From the NCBI GenBank assembly GCA_030523505.1, contig JAUNIK010000130.1, forward strand, positions 1 to 7,445: a stretch of DNA of 7,445 bases, given 5' to 3'. The position numbers were made by a program, and so were the translations under genes. The notes below the pieces were generated by a model. The model made no database searches and was not told the origin of the DNA. It worked only from the letters and a program-made list of their open reading frames with translations. Of this stretch, positions 1 to 6,711 are shown piece after piece; the first letter of the stretch is position 1; the number at the start of each line of letters is the position of its first letter. This DNA is from Prevotellaceae bacterium (GTDB lineage Bacteria; Bacteroidota; Bacteroidia; Bacteroidales; Bacteroidaceae).

Positions 1-58
1 CAAACCCATGACCTTCAGAACCGGAATCTGACGCTCTATTCAGCTAAGCTACGGGACC
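1..58 (-). tRNA. tRNA-Arg (anticodon CCG), 3' part cut off by window edge
   Basis: Read on the minus strand from position 58, the sequence folds as a tRNA. It has the acceptor 5' strand GGTCCCG, then TA at positions 8-9, a D arm closed by GCTT/GAGC, and an anticodon stem TCAGA/TCTGA around the 7-base loop TTCCGGT. It continues with a 5-base variable loop and the start of the T arm (ATGGG, then TTTG). The loop places CCG at positions 34-36, so the tRNA reads the arginine codon CGG. About 17 bases (rest of the T arm and the 3' acceptor strand) lie beyond position 1, so acceptor pairing cannot be checked. It follows the GH92 gene in the same orientation but has its own promoter-like element. Confidence 0.9.
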
Positions 59-87
59 ATAAAAAATGTACCTCCACAATCTCAGTG

Positions 88-95
88 CAAAGGTA
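88..95 (-). promoter_or_regulatory. Bacteroidetes -7 promoter element for tRNA-Arg
   Basis: On the minus strand this reads TACCTTTG, an exact match to the Bacteroidetes -7 consensus TAnnTTTG. It lies about 30 bases upstream of the tRNA 5' end, giving a leader of roughly 20-25 bases. No good -33 TTTG is present at the expected 19-21 base spacing (the 19-base position reads GTGA), so the call rests on the -7 box and its place before a tRNA. Confidence 0.6.
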
Positions 96-131
96 CAAAT
101 TTATTTTCATAAAATCACTAATGTCCGGTTT

Positions 132-3100
132 TTATTTTTCTTCGTTTGGGGTAGGGGTTATATCCAATTCCAGTGTGCCACCCTTGAGAAGTTCGCTGGC
201 TGGGAAACGGAAGTCGTTGAGAGGTTTGCCGTTGAGTGTTGCCTTACGGATGTACTTGTTGTGGCGTGATGTGCCGTTAGCCTTTATGGTGAAGTTGTTG
301 CCACGACCGTAGCGACCACCGAGGTTGATGACAATCTTCTCGTAAAGTGGACTCGCCAGTTCGTACCAAGGCTCTGCGCTACATCCACCCTCAATCTGGA
401 ACAACCCCAATGCTGCCATCACAAACCATGCTGACATCTGTCCCTGGTCCTCATCGCCGAGGTAAGCGTTAGAAGTGCCGAATCCATAGTAGCGGTCAAT
501 GATGGAGCGTGTCCATTTCTGTGTGAGGTCAGGACGACCGGCCCAGTTGAACAAGAACGCGAAATGCATTGACTGCTGGTTGCCCTGCACAACAGGATAG
601 TCCCAATACATATCGTTAGGAGCGTTGTATCTCACAATCTCACTCATACGGAATCCCCAATCCAGACGGTCGATGAAACTGTCGGTGCCGAGCACATCCA
701 CGAGTCCCGGCACATCCTGTGGCACAAAGTAGCTCAACTGCCAAGCGTTACCCTCTACATATTGCTCGTTGGCGCCCGATGTGATAGGGTTGAAATCCTT
801 CTGCCACTGTCCGTCGCTGTTGCGCAGATGAGCATATCCATTCTCTGGGTTGATGGCATTTCTCCACCATGTGCCTCTGTCGGCGAAGGTCTTTGCAATA
901 TCATCATGACCGAGGTTCTTTGCCAACTGGCTCACTGCCCAGTCATCGAACGAGTATTCCAGAGTGTTGGAGAATCGTCCCTTGTCAGCCGGCACGAAAT
1001 GGTGCTTCATATAATATTCCAAATCACGGTTGCCTGCAAAACCGCCCGCCACATGCTGTGCCGGAGTGGTCTGCATCTTCACCATAGCCTGGAGCATTTT
1101 TCCTGCGTCATAGTCGCGAATGCCCATCTGATAAGCCGATACCATCTGTGGTATCTCGTGCTCAGCCACCATCACTGGGATATACTCCATGCCCGCCGGA
1201 CCTTTCGCCAACCATCCACAGGCATCATACAATGCCAGTTGGGAGTTTACCCAACGCGACGCCCACTCTGGGGTGATGAGGTTCCATACCTGGTTCAGAT
1301 TCCAGAATGTGTTCCAGAACGCATCGCATCCCAGAGCCATGTGATCCTTGTCGGACAGTTGTCGCACGCTCTCATCAGGAGTTACCCACTGACCATTGAC
1401 ATCACTCCAGCGGTTGCGGCAGAACGAACGGTACAGGTTGGTGTAGAAACGCACCTTCTCCATACGGTCGGGAGTGGTAATCTCCACACGCGAGAGGATA
1501 TCGTTCCATACGGTGAGTTGGTTGTTGACAACAGCATCAAACTCCCAACCAAACTTGTCCGCCATCTCTACATAGAGGTTCTCGCGGGCATTGTCGGTGC
1601 TCACCATTGATATTCCCGTGCGAACCATCACCTCTGATGCCTCGTTGCCGAACTCCACCCACATACCGGCATCTTTCAGATGTTCGCCTTTGAGAGAGCC
1701 TCCCTTCTGTCGCATCTCATCAGCCCATGAACCGATGTTGGCGATAGGGCGGTTGAACTCCATATAAAAATGCAGGGTGTATTCCTGATCGGCATCGCTG
1801 CTCCACACACGCGGCGTCAGTTGATGGCACGAACCCACGAGGGTGTGGTCATCTACCATCTGCACATCGACATCCTCAATGCGGTAGTCGTATTCGGCAG
1901 GGATATGCAGGTCAACCATCACTCGCTGTGTTGATGGTTTGTGGTATGTGAAATGCATCATGCTGCAATGCTCGGTGGCTGTCACACGGGCATCGATGTC
2001 GGTGTCGGTCATCTTTACTGAGTAATAGCCCAGCGGAGCTTTCTCCGACTGTTTGTCGATACGTGAGCGGAAGCCCTCATCAGGACGGAACTGGTCGCCC
2101 ACCTGTGTTTGGAGTTTTCCTGTGGTAGGCATCACACCTAATCCCGCCATTGTCCACTCGTGGATATGACTGAAACAACCTATTGTCTCGAAGGTAGGCT
2201 GATAGCCCGCCTGCCAACCGGCATTCTGGTTGTCGGGACTGAGTTTCACCATGCTCATCGGCATCCATGGTCCAGGGGCAATCATCCAGCGTGAGTGTCC
2301 TGCACCCATCATCGTCTCCACATAATGAGCCGGAGTCTGCTGGCGGCAAGGCATTCTCACCACCGTTCCTTCTTCAAGAAGCAGATTGTCGGCATAGACG
2401 GCATAACGGCTTGTCTGCTTGCTTTTCACTGCAGGCATCGGAACCTCCATGCAGTAACGAGCTGTGTCGATGGCGTGGGTGAAGACGGCCTTTCCATCGA
2501 GTTCCACACGAAGGGTAGGGTGGCCGCTTACATGCTCCACATCCACCAGCAGTGGCTGTACCGCCTTGCCGTCAACGATGGTTTGATAGTCGGCTGCCTC
2601 CACCTTTCTTATATATAGAGGATAATGTCCCGCATCGACATGGGCACCGCTTCCCTGCATCGCTATGCGGTCGAAACACACCCATCCTCCCTGGATGATG
2701 CTTATAGTCACCGTGTTGCCTCCCTTGCGGATATAACGGCTGTCGAAAGGCACCTGCAATGTGCGAGCCTTCACCTTTGTGGTGTCCATCTTGCCGTATA
2801 TCACATCGCACGACTGTGCCGGCAGGTCGAATTTCTGCTCGTAGCCGTTCACCGACACTTTCAGCACAGCCCCATTTGGCGAGACGCCGAGCACATCGAC
2901 GAGGAGTACGCCCTGGGCATTGTCGGTGGTATGACCGATACGGTAGAGGATGTTTATCTCATGGGTACGCCATCCCGCGGTGCTTCCTGTGCCGCCCCAG
3001 GCATCGTCAGGACCAGCGAGCACATACGGGCAGTCGGCCTTCGGGGTAGAGGTGCCGATGATGTAACGCAAGTCTTCGTAACCGAAATCCGATGTCACGA

Positions 3101-3230
3101 AGTCCTTATAGCCGCCTGGTCCTAATGCCAGATCGGCCGCCGAGTGGTTTGCTTCGCCGATAGTCCACCAGTTCTCTGCCGATAATCCCAGAGAAAACAG
3201 TAGCGAGAGGGAGAGAAGTAATCTACGCAT
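132..3230 (-). CDS. Exported glycoside hydrolase family 92 (alpha-mannosidase-type) with N-terminal PL4-like beta-sandwich module
   Basis: 1032 residues. Residues 1-18 form a signal peptide ending LGLSA before ENW, with no lipobox cysteine, so the enzyme is probably periplasmic or secreted. Residues about 20-193 (WWTIGEANHSAADLALGPGG and after) resemble the C-terminal beta-sandwich of family 4 rhamnogalacturonan lyases. Residues about 200-300 are a second beta-rich module. The GH92 N-domain begins near 308 (GAGHSRWMIAPGPWMP, SPDNQNAGWQAGY, GCFSHIHEWTMAGLG). The helical catalytic domain covers about 570-1000 and ends in the usual SPLYEKIVI...KGGTLELDI part. TLEYSFDDW holds E758, the expected catalytic acid. 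EGNAWQLSYFVPQD lies at 826-839. GDEDQGQMSAW begins at 925, and its acidic residues are the expected base. Known GH92 enzymes are calcium-dependent, inverting exo-alpha-mannosidases. This one belongs to a divergent branch: the segment FWNTFWNLNQVW replaces the more usual WDTFR-type motif, so mannose specificity is inferred. The start codon shares one base with the stop of the upstream gene (TAATG). No clear terminator follows. Confidence 0.93.
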   Translation of the reverse strand: MRRLLLSLSLLFSLGLSAENWWTIGEANHSAADLALGPGGYKDFVTSDFGYEDLRYIIGTSTPKADCPYVLAGPDDAWGGTGSTAGWRTHEINILYRIGHTTDNAQGVLLVDVLGVSPNGAVLKVSVNGYEQKFDLPAQSCDVIYGKMDTTKVKARTLQVPFDSRYIRKGGNTVTISIIQGGWVCFDRIAMQGSGAHVDAGHYPLYIRKVEAADYQTIVDGKAVQPLLVDVEHVSGHPTLRVELDGKAVFTHAIDTARYCMEVPMPAVKSKQTSRYAVYADNLLLEEGTVVRMPCRQQTPAHYVETMMGAGHSRWMIAPGPWMPMSMVKLSPDNQNAGWQAGYQPTFETIGCFSHIHEWTMAGLGVMPTTGKLQTQVGDQFRPDEGFRSRIDKQSEKAPLGYYSVKMTDTDIDARVTATEHCSMMHFTYHKPSTQRVMVDLHIPAEYDYRIEDVDVQMVDDHTLVGSCHQLTPRVWSSDADQEYTLHFYMEFNRPIANIGSWADEMRQKGGSLKGEHLKDAGMWVEFGNEASEVMVRTGISMVSTDNARENLYVEMADKFGWEFDAVVNNQLTVWNDILSRVEITTPDRMEKVRFYTNLYRSFCRNRWSDVNGQWVTPDESVRQLSDKDHMALGCDAFWNTFWNLNQVWNLITPEWASRWVNSQLALYDACGWLAKGPAGMEYIPVMVAEHEIPQMVSAYQMGIRDYDAGKMLQAMVKMQTTPAQHVAGGFAGNRDLEYYMKHHFVPADKGRFSNTLEYSFDDWAVSQLAKNLGHDDIAKTFADRGTWWRNAINPENGYAHLRNSDGQWQKDFNPITSGANEQYVEGNAWQLSYFVPQDVPGLVDVLGTDSFIDRLDWGFRMSEIVRYNAPNDMYWDYPVVQGNQQSMHFAFLFNWAGRPDLTQKWTRSIIDRYYGFGTSNAYLGDEDQGQMSAWFVMAALGLFQIEGGCSAEPWYELASPLYEKIVINLGGRYGRGNNFTIKANGTSRHNKYIRKATLNGKPLNDFRFPASELLKGGTLELDITPTPNEEK

Positions 3231-3646
3231 TAGAACAATGAATTTTTCAGTTCCTTACCAATGTCCTTGATGCCATCCTTGATGGAATCCTTCATCTTCT
3301 CTTTGATAGTATCTGCGTTGGCTGTGAACACCTTACCAAAGACACCCACGCTGACCACATGGCCATCGATGGTGGCGGTAGAGCCCAACAGATAGTCGTG
3401 GTATTCCATCTTGTTGCCCACGAAAGCCTCCACTCCCTTCTCCACGATCTTGTCGCCCACGAAGGCAGTGATGATAGTACCGAGAAGACCACCGTTGTTG
3501 GCCTTCACTTCATCTTCAAGAGTTGAAGTTATCGCTATGCGAGCAATATCTTCCACCTTTTCTCTGTGCTGTTCGATAGTAGGATTTGTGAACCATCCAC
3601 CAGCCACTATCGCTGCGATAATCAATAAAAATATAATCTTTTTCAT
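3230..3646 (-). CDS. Small membrane-anchored or exported protein, DUF4359-like
   Basis: 138 residues from ATG at 3646. MKKIIFLLIIAAIVAGGWF (residues 1-19) is a hydrophobic segment that could be a signal peptide or an N-terminal anchor; no lipobox cysteine is present. TNPTIEQH follows directly, and DYLLGSTATIDGHVVSVGVFGKVFT lies at 84-108; this spacing of a TNP motif and a late GVFG motif recalls DUF4359 proteins, but the match is from memory and tentative. The C-terminus (about 112-138) is a lysine-rich, probably amphipathic helix with repeated IK-D units. In-frame GTG at 3697 would add 17 residues before the hydrophobic segment and lies inside a tandem repeat, so it was rejected. The gene lies 71 bases after pepD with no visible promoter, and its TAA overlaps the GH92 ATG, which suggests translational coupling. 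Function unknown. Confidence 0.8.
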   Translation of the reverse strand: MKKIIFLLIIAAIVAGGWFTNPTIEQHREKVEDIARIAITSTLEDEVKANNGGLLGTIITAFVGDKIVEKGVEAFVGNKMEYHDYLLGSTATIDGHVVSVGVFGKVFTANADTIKEKMKDSIKDGIKDIGKELKNSLF

Positions 3647-3691
3647 ATGTCTAACTAATTGATGATGAAGCCCTCGGAATGCCCGGAAATT

Positions 3692-3719
3692 CTTCACTCT
3701 TCACTATTCGCTCTTAACT
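3692..3719 (-). repeat. Four tandem 7-bp repeats between pepD and the next gene
   Basis: On the minus strand the units are AGTTAAG, AGCGAAT, AGTGAAG and AGTGAAG, followed by AATT. The last two are identical and the others differ at two or three positions. The first unit begins inside the pepD stop codon (T-AG). The array ends about 45 bases before the start of the small membrane protein gene. A related set lies at 6679-6699. Confidence 0.8.
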
Positions 3720-5196
3720 ACTCACACAGCCTCTTCAACAGTTCCACAGTAACCTTCCAGATGTTATCGGCTGTGTCGAGATTCACGCGTTCCGAGGTGG
3801 AATGCGGTTCTATAATCTTCGGACCAATCGATGCAATCTCTATTCCCGGATATTTCTCCACATAGTAGGCAGCCTCGAGTACAAAGTGCATAGCCACCTT
3901 CTTTGGTTCAAAGCCCAGCACATCCTTGAATGTCTGACAGGTGAGTGCCAGCAGTGGTGAGTCTTCCTTCTCCATCCACGCACCGGTGTTCATCAGTTTT
4001 TCCACATCATCGGCTTCGCCCGAAATCATCAAATCGTGGCATGTGTTGCTCAGCATGTTCTGCTCATTCTCATCAAAGCTGCGTGTGTGGCACGACACGG
4101 TGAGATTGTTGCCTTGCATTGCTATCACACCGATATTATTGCTCGTCATTACGGTGCCAGGCATGTCCTTTCGCATTTCCCATACACCGAACGGCAGTCG
4201 TGAAATGAAGCACAGCGGGCGACCGAAGTCAGCGATATACTCACTTGCCGGTAGTGTCTCTTCGCATCGCAGTGTGATGCCGGCATCAGTGTCGTGATAT
4301 TTGTCATAGAGTACTTTCTTCCATTCGTCGATGGCTTTCTCCAAAATGTGGATATTCTCTTCTGGTATTGTCACCACCGCTTCTGCCCATGAGGCGATAG
4401 AAGCGTTTGCCGTACCGCCTTGGATGGAACAAATGCTCAAACCGTTGGTGAAGTTCCAATTGTCGTCGATGAATGTCTCGGCGATGAGGGCAGTGAGAAA
4501 CTTGTTGCAGTTGCATCGTCCTTTGTTGATGTCAACACCCGAATGACCACCCAGACCACCGTCGATTCTTATCTTGAAGCACTTGTTTCCCGCAGGTATA
4601 GGTTTGAACCCCAGAGTCCAGTGTCCCACCTGCAGACAAACACCGGCAGCACCGACGGTTATCTCGTCGTAAGCCTCTGAGTCGAGGTTTATCACCTTCC
4701 TGCCTTTGATGAAATCGGTGCTCAGTCCTTCTGCTCCGTCCATGCCGTCCTCTTCGTTTGTGGTGGTGAGAACCTCCAATGCAGGATGCACCAGTGAGTC
4801 GTCGGCAAGGATTGCCAGAGCCATAGACAGTCCGATACCGTTGTCGGCACCGAGGGAAGTGCCATCGGCGCACATCCATCGTGCCCCGTCTTCCTCGTAT
4901 TCCACAGGACGAATCTCGTCGGTCAGCGCGTCAAACGGTCTGCCGTCTCTCAGGTAACCGTCCTTCGCCACACACACCATATCCATGTGGTTGAGAATCA
5001 CCACTGGTTCGGCATTCTCACATCCAGGTGATGCTGGTTTTTCGATAACAACGCAGTTATGCTCATCGCGACGGTATTTCAGTCCGTGGTCTTCGGCAAA
5101 CTGACACAGGAAGTCGGCCACACGCCCTTCGTGGTGTGATGGTCTTGGTGTTTTATTCAGCTGACGGAATATGCTATAGAACGTTTCTTTTGCCAT
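3718..5196 (-). CDS. pepD: Aminoacyl-histidine dipeptidase (cytosolic non-specific dipeptidase, M20 family)
   Basis: 492 residues, close to the usual length of about 485, with no signal peptide, so a cytosolic metallopeptidase. The family hydrolyses Xaa-His and a broad range of other dipeptides with a two-zinc centre, completing peptide breakdown to amino acids. The M20 ligands are visible in order: H70 and D72 in LNHMDMV; D118 in GTSLGADNGIG; E148/E149 in TTNEEDGMDG (general base and ligand); D172 in NLDSEAYDE; and H465 in EPHSTSERV. GGLGGHSGVDI (213-223) supplies H218, the residue expected to reach the other active site of the dimer, and marks the lid or dimerization domain. NKTPRPSHHE (14-23) is the usual N-terminal signature. 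The ATG at 5196 follows a strong promoter by about 27 bases. It is the first gene of a unit that probably continues into the next two genes, since I see no terminator after it; the link to them may be only positional. Confidence 0.95.
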   Translation of the reverse strand: MAKETFYSIFRQLNKTPRPSHHEGRVADFLCQFAEDHGLKYRRDEHNCVVIEKPASPGCENAEPVVILNHMDMVCVAKDGYLRDGRPFDALTDEIRPVEYEEDGARWMCADGTSLGADNGIGLSMALAILADDSLVHPALEVLTTTNEEDGMDGAEGLSTDFIKGRKVINLDSEAYDEITVGAAGVCLQVGHWTLGFKPIPAGNKCFKIRIDGGLGGHSGVDINKGRCNCNKFLTALIAETFIDDNWNFTNGLSICSIQGGTANASIASWAEAVVTIPEENIHILEKAIDEWKKVLYDKYHDTDAGITLRCEETLPASEYIADFGRPLCFISRLPFGVWEMRKDMPGTVMTSNNIGVIAMQGNNLTVSCHTRSFDENEQNMLSNTCHDLMISGEADDVEKLMNTGAWMEKEDSPLLALTCQTFKDVLGFEPKKVAMHFVLEAAYYVEKYPGIEIASIGPKIIEPHSTSERVNLDTADNIWKVTVELLKRLCE

Positions 5197-5222
5197 TGTT
5201 TCAGGTTTTTGGATTTATTCTA

Positions 5223-5253
5223 CAAAGATAATGCAAATGAATGAAACCGCAAA
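5223..5253 (-). promoter_or_regulatory. Bacteroidetes-type promoter for pepD
   Basis: On the minus strand, TTTG (5253-5250) is followed after exactly 19 bases by TATCTTTG (5230-5223). Both boxes match the Bacteroidetes consensus TTTG-N19-21-TAnnTTTG. Transcription would begin near 5216-5219, leaving a leader of about 20 bases rich in A (ATCCAAAAACCTGAAACA) and without a Shine-Dalgarno sequence, as usual for this phylum. The -33 box lies nine bases beyond the T-tract of the preceding terminator. Confidence 0.8.
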
Positions 5254-5262
5254 ATAATATTC

Positions 5263-5294
5263 AAAAAAAAGGATGCCCACAGTGGGGCACCCTT
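5263..5294 (-). terminator. Rho-independent terminator of the fibronectin-module protein gene
   Basis: On the minus strand, AAGGGTGCCC pairs with GGGCATCCTT (ten base pairs including one G-U) around the 6-base loop CACTGT. Counting the last two T of the stem, a run of eight T follows directly. It begins 37 bases after the stop codon of the 5331-6665 gene and separates that unit from pepD. Confidence 0.9.
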
Positions 5295-5330
5295 AATGAT
5301 ATTGTATGGAATTCAGTTTCCTGTGAGTTA

Positions 5331-6665
5331 TTACTTCACGAGTCTGATGCCAGCAGCGCGGTTCATCAACTTGCGTGGAGCAACACCCTTCTGGTCAGCG
5401 AGAACCTTCTGTGAAGGCTGCTTACGCTCAGCAATCTTCTGTGAAGGAGCGAATGGAACAGTAGTCTCGAGCTGTGGAGTTGTGTAGTAATGAACATCCA
5501 CTGGTCCCCACTCGTTGGCAGCGTTCTTTGCAGCAGTGAGCACTACATACTCTACACCTGGGTCAATCTGGAAGTCGGTGGTGAGGGTGCTGTACTGATA
5601 CCAGTTAGCGTAAGGCATATCAGGGTTGTTGTCCTTTGCAGTTTCGTCCTGCCACATCTGTGGATCCATCTCGTAGTTCTCCTTGAGCACTACTGAATAG
5701 CGATAGCATGATGTCTGATCGTCAGGAGTGAAGGTCATCATCTGTGAAGGCTTTGATGTCCAGTCGTTGAGATCGTTGTCCCACCAACCATCGGTAATCT
5801 CGTATGCACCGAGAGTTACGTCAACATGAGCCTCGCCGGTACCGCCCTGTGTGGCTGTTGTTGCGAAATACTTCTGATACTGACCGTTTGTGCCGTTCAC
5901 ATCGAGTGGGAGGATGTATACCTCGTACTCAGTACCAGGAGCCATGCCAGTGTATGTGTAATCCTGGGCACCAGTGTATTCAATACCCCAACTCTGAATC
6001 ATATCCTCGAAGCAAGTGAAGCCCATCCATGCAGCAAACATCTGATACTGGCTCTCGAGCGAACCAGTCTCGCCAGCAACAAAATAGTAGCGTGAGCAGT
6101 CAGCGTTTGGCTCGAAGTGGAGGCTGAAAGTCTCGGTTGTAGTACCAGTAACGGTCATGTCAACCTGTGGGTTACCAACAAGACCCACAACAGGAGTGGT
6201 GTAAGACACCTCTGCTACCTCGCAAGGGATGTTATAGATATCATAACCGAGGGTTACGATCCAATAAGTTGTGCCAGGCTTTGTCTCGACGCCGTTGATG
6301 GTAGCGTTAGCGAAATCCTGTGCGTAAGCCTGTGAACCGTACTTGTCGATGAGTTCAACCATACGGTCACCCTGATACCAAGCTTTATCAGCGTCAGAGA
6401 GAACAGTGAACTTGAAAGCCTGGCAATCCTCTGTACGAGTGAGGTTTACGGTGACAGCACCATCGTCGGCAACGCCAACAACCTCAGGATCGCAAGCAAC
6501 GCGACCTTCGATAACAGGGAAAGTGATATCGACAACGCGATCAGCCAAAGCACCTATCTGCTGGCCGGTTGTTGTGGTGATGATAACGCGCTCTGGGTTT
6601 GTCTGAGCGAATGACATTACGACGCCCGCAACGAGCATCAAACATATAGTAAATAATTTCTTCAT
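5331..6665 (-). CDS. Secreted protein with three fibronectin-III-like modules and a basic C-terminal tail
   Basis: 444 residues from ATG at 6665. The signal peptide MKKLFTICLMLVAGVVMSFA is followed by QTNP, without a lipobox. Residues 26-50 (VIITTTTGQQIGALADRV, then VDITF) form the strand-DG-like-strand-ITF motif also seen in the gene upstream. Three modules of about 100-115 residues follow (about 57-158, 166-270, 281-397). Each has a conserved cysteine strand (C81 QAFKFTV, C190 SRYYFVA, C320 YRYSVVL), a PGT/V-x-Y strand (KPGTTYWIVTLGYD, APGTEYEVYILPLD, DPGVEYVVLTA) and a closing YTTP/FATT. This looks like a cell-surface or periplasmic adhesion or binding scaffold; no catalytic motif is seen. 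The last 40 residues are proline-, glutamine- and lysine-rich and contain PSQK twice. Codons are strongly biased to GCT, GTT, AAG and AAC, suggesting high expression. In-frame GTG at 6707 was rejected because it precedes the signal peptide. Ligand and function are unknown. Confidence 0.85.
   Translation of the reverse strand: MKKLFTICLMLVAGVVMSFAQTNPERVIITTTTGQQIGALADRVVDITFPVIEGRVACDPEVVGVADDGAVTVNLTRTEDCQAFKFTVLSDADKAWYQGDRMVELIDKYGSQAYAQDFANATINGVETKPGTTYWIVTLGYDIYNIPCEVAEVSYTTPVVGLVGNPQVDMTVTGTTTETFSLHFEPNADCSRYYFVAGETGSLESQYQMFAAWMGFTCFEDMIQSWGIEYTGAQDYTYTGMAPGTEYEVYILPLDVNGTNGQYQKYFATTATQGGTGEAHVDVTLGAYEITDGWWDNDLNDWTSKPSQMMTFTPDDQTSCYRYSVVLKENYEMDPQMWQDETAKDNNPDMPYANWYQYSTLTTDFQIDPGVEYVVLTAAKNAANEWGPVDVHYYTTPQLETTVPFAPSQKIAERKQPSQKVLADQKGVAPRKLMNRAAGIRLVK
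5406..5447. repeat. 12-bp direct repeat at a 30-bp period in the C-terminal tail coding region
   Basis: CTTCTGTGAAGG occurs at 5406-5417 and 5436-5447, exactly ten codons apart, encoding the two PSQK motifs of the tail (APSQKIAERK and QPSQKVLADQK). Each copy also contains a short inverted repeat around TGT. This suggests a ten-codon duplication that has since diverged, or selection for the motif. Confidence 0.7.
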
Positions 6666-6678
6666 AATCTTTTTCTTT

Positions 6679-6699
6679 AATGTGTCATAAGTCATAACT
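6679..6699 (-). repeat. Tandem 7-bp repeats between the two secreted protein genes
   Basis: On the minus strand the units are AGTTATG, ACTTATG and a more diverged ACACATT. Read in a shifted frame on the plus strand, GTCATAA occurs twice in a row at 6684-6697. The set fills much of the 46-base gap between the two genes and ends about 14 bases before the start at 6665. The first unit differs from AGTTAAG of the 3692-3719 array at one base. Confidence 0.7.
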
Positions 6700-6711
6700 T
6701 GTGGCACGGGT

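Noticed and set aside
99..131. Terminator for the GH92 gene
   Set aside because: No stable hairpin followed by a T-run is visible between the stop codon and the tRNA promoter element.
762..1610. 282-codon open frame on the plus strand opposite the GH92 gene
   Set aside because: It lies wholly inside a well-supported GH92 coding region; its translation is rich in His, Cys, Leu and Ser with no recognisable domain, as expected for an antisense shadow of a GC-moderate gene.
2625..3125. 166-codon open frame on the plus strand
   Set aside because: Also opposite the GH92 gene, in its N-terminal beta-sandwich region; no motif, no promoter and no reading-frame conservation that I can recognise.
3647..3697. 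N-terminal extension of the small membrane protein from GTG at 3697
   Set aside because: The GTG lies in the heptamer repeat, and the 17 added residues (many His and Arg) precede a clean MKKIIFLLII signal or anchor start.
3692..3719. Possible CRISPR or direct-repeat array
   Set aside because: Units are only 7 bp with no spacers, so this is a tandem microsatellite-like repeat.
3941..4297. 118-codon open frame on the plus strand opposite pepD
   Set aside because: pepD is secure from its metal ligands throughout this region; the plus frame is Ser/Phe/Ile-rich with no domain.
5263..5270. A-run as possible phase-variation tract
   Set aside because: It is the T-tract of an intrinsic terminator on the minus strand and is outside any coding region.
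6666..6707. N-terminal extension of the fibronectin-module protein from GTG at 6707
   Set aside because: The added 14 residues come before a standard MKKLF signal peptide and overlap the heptamer-like repeats.
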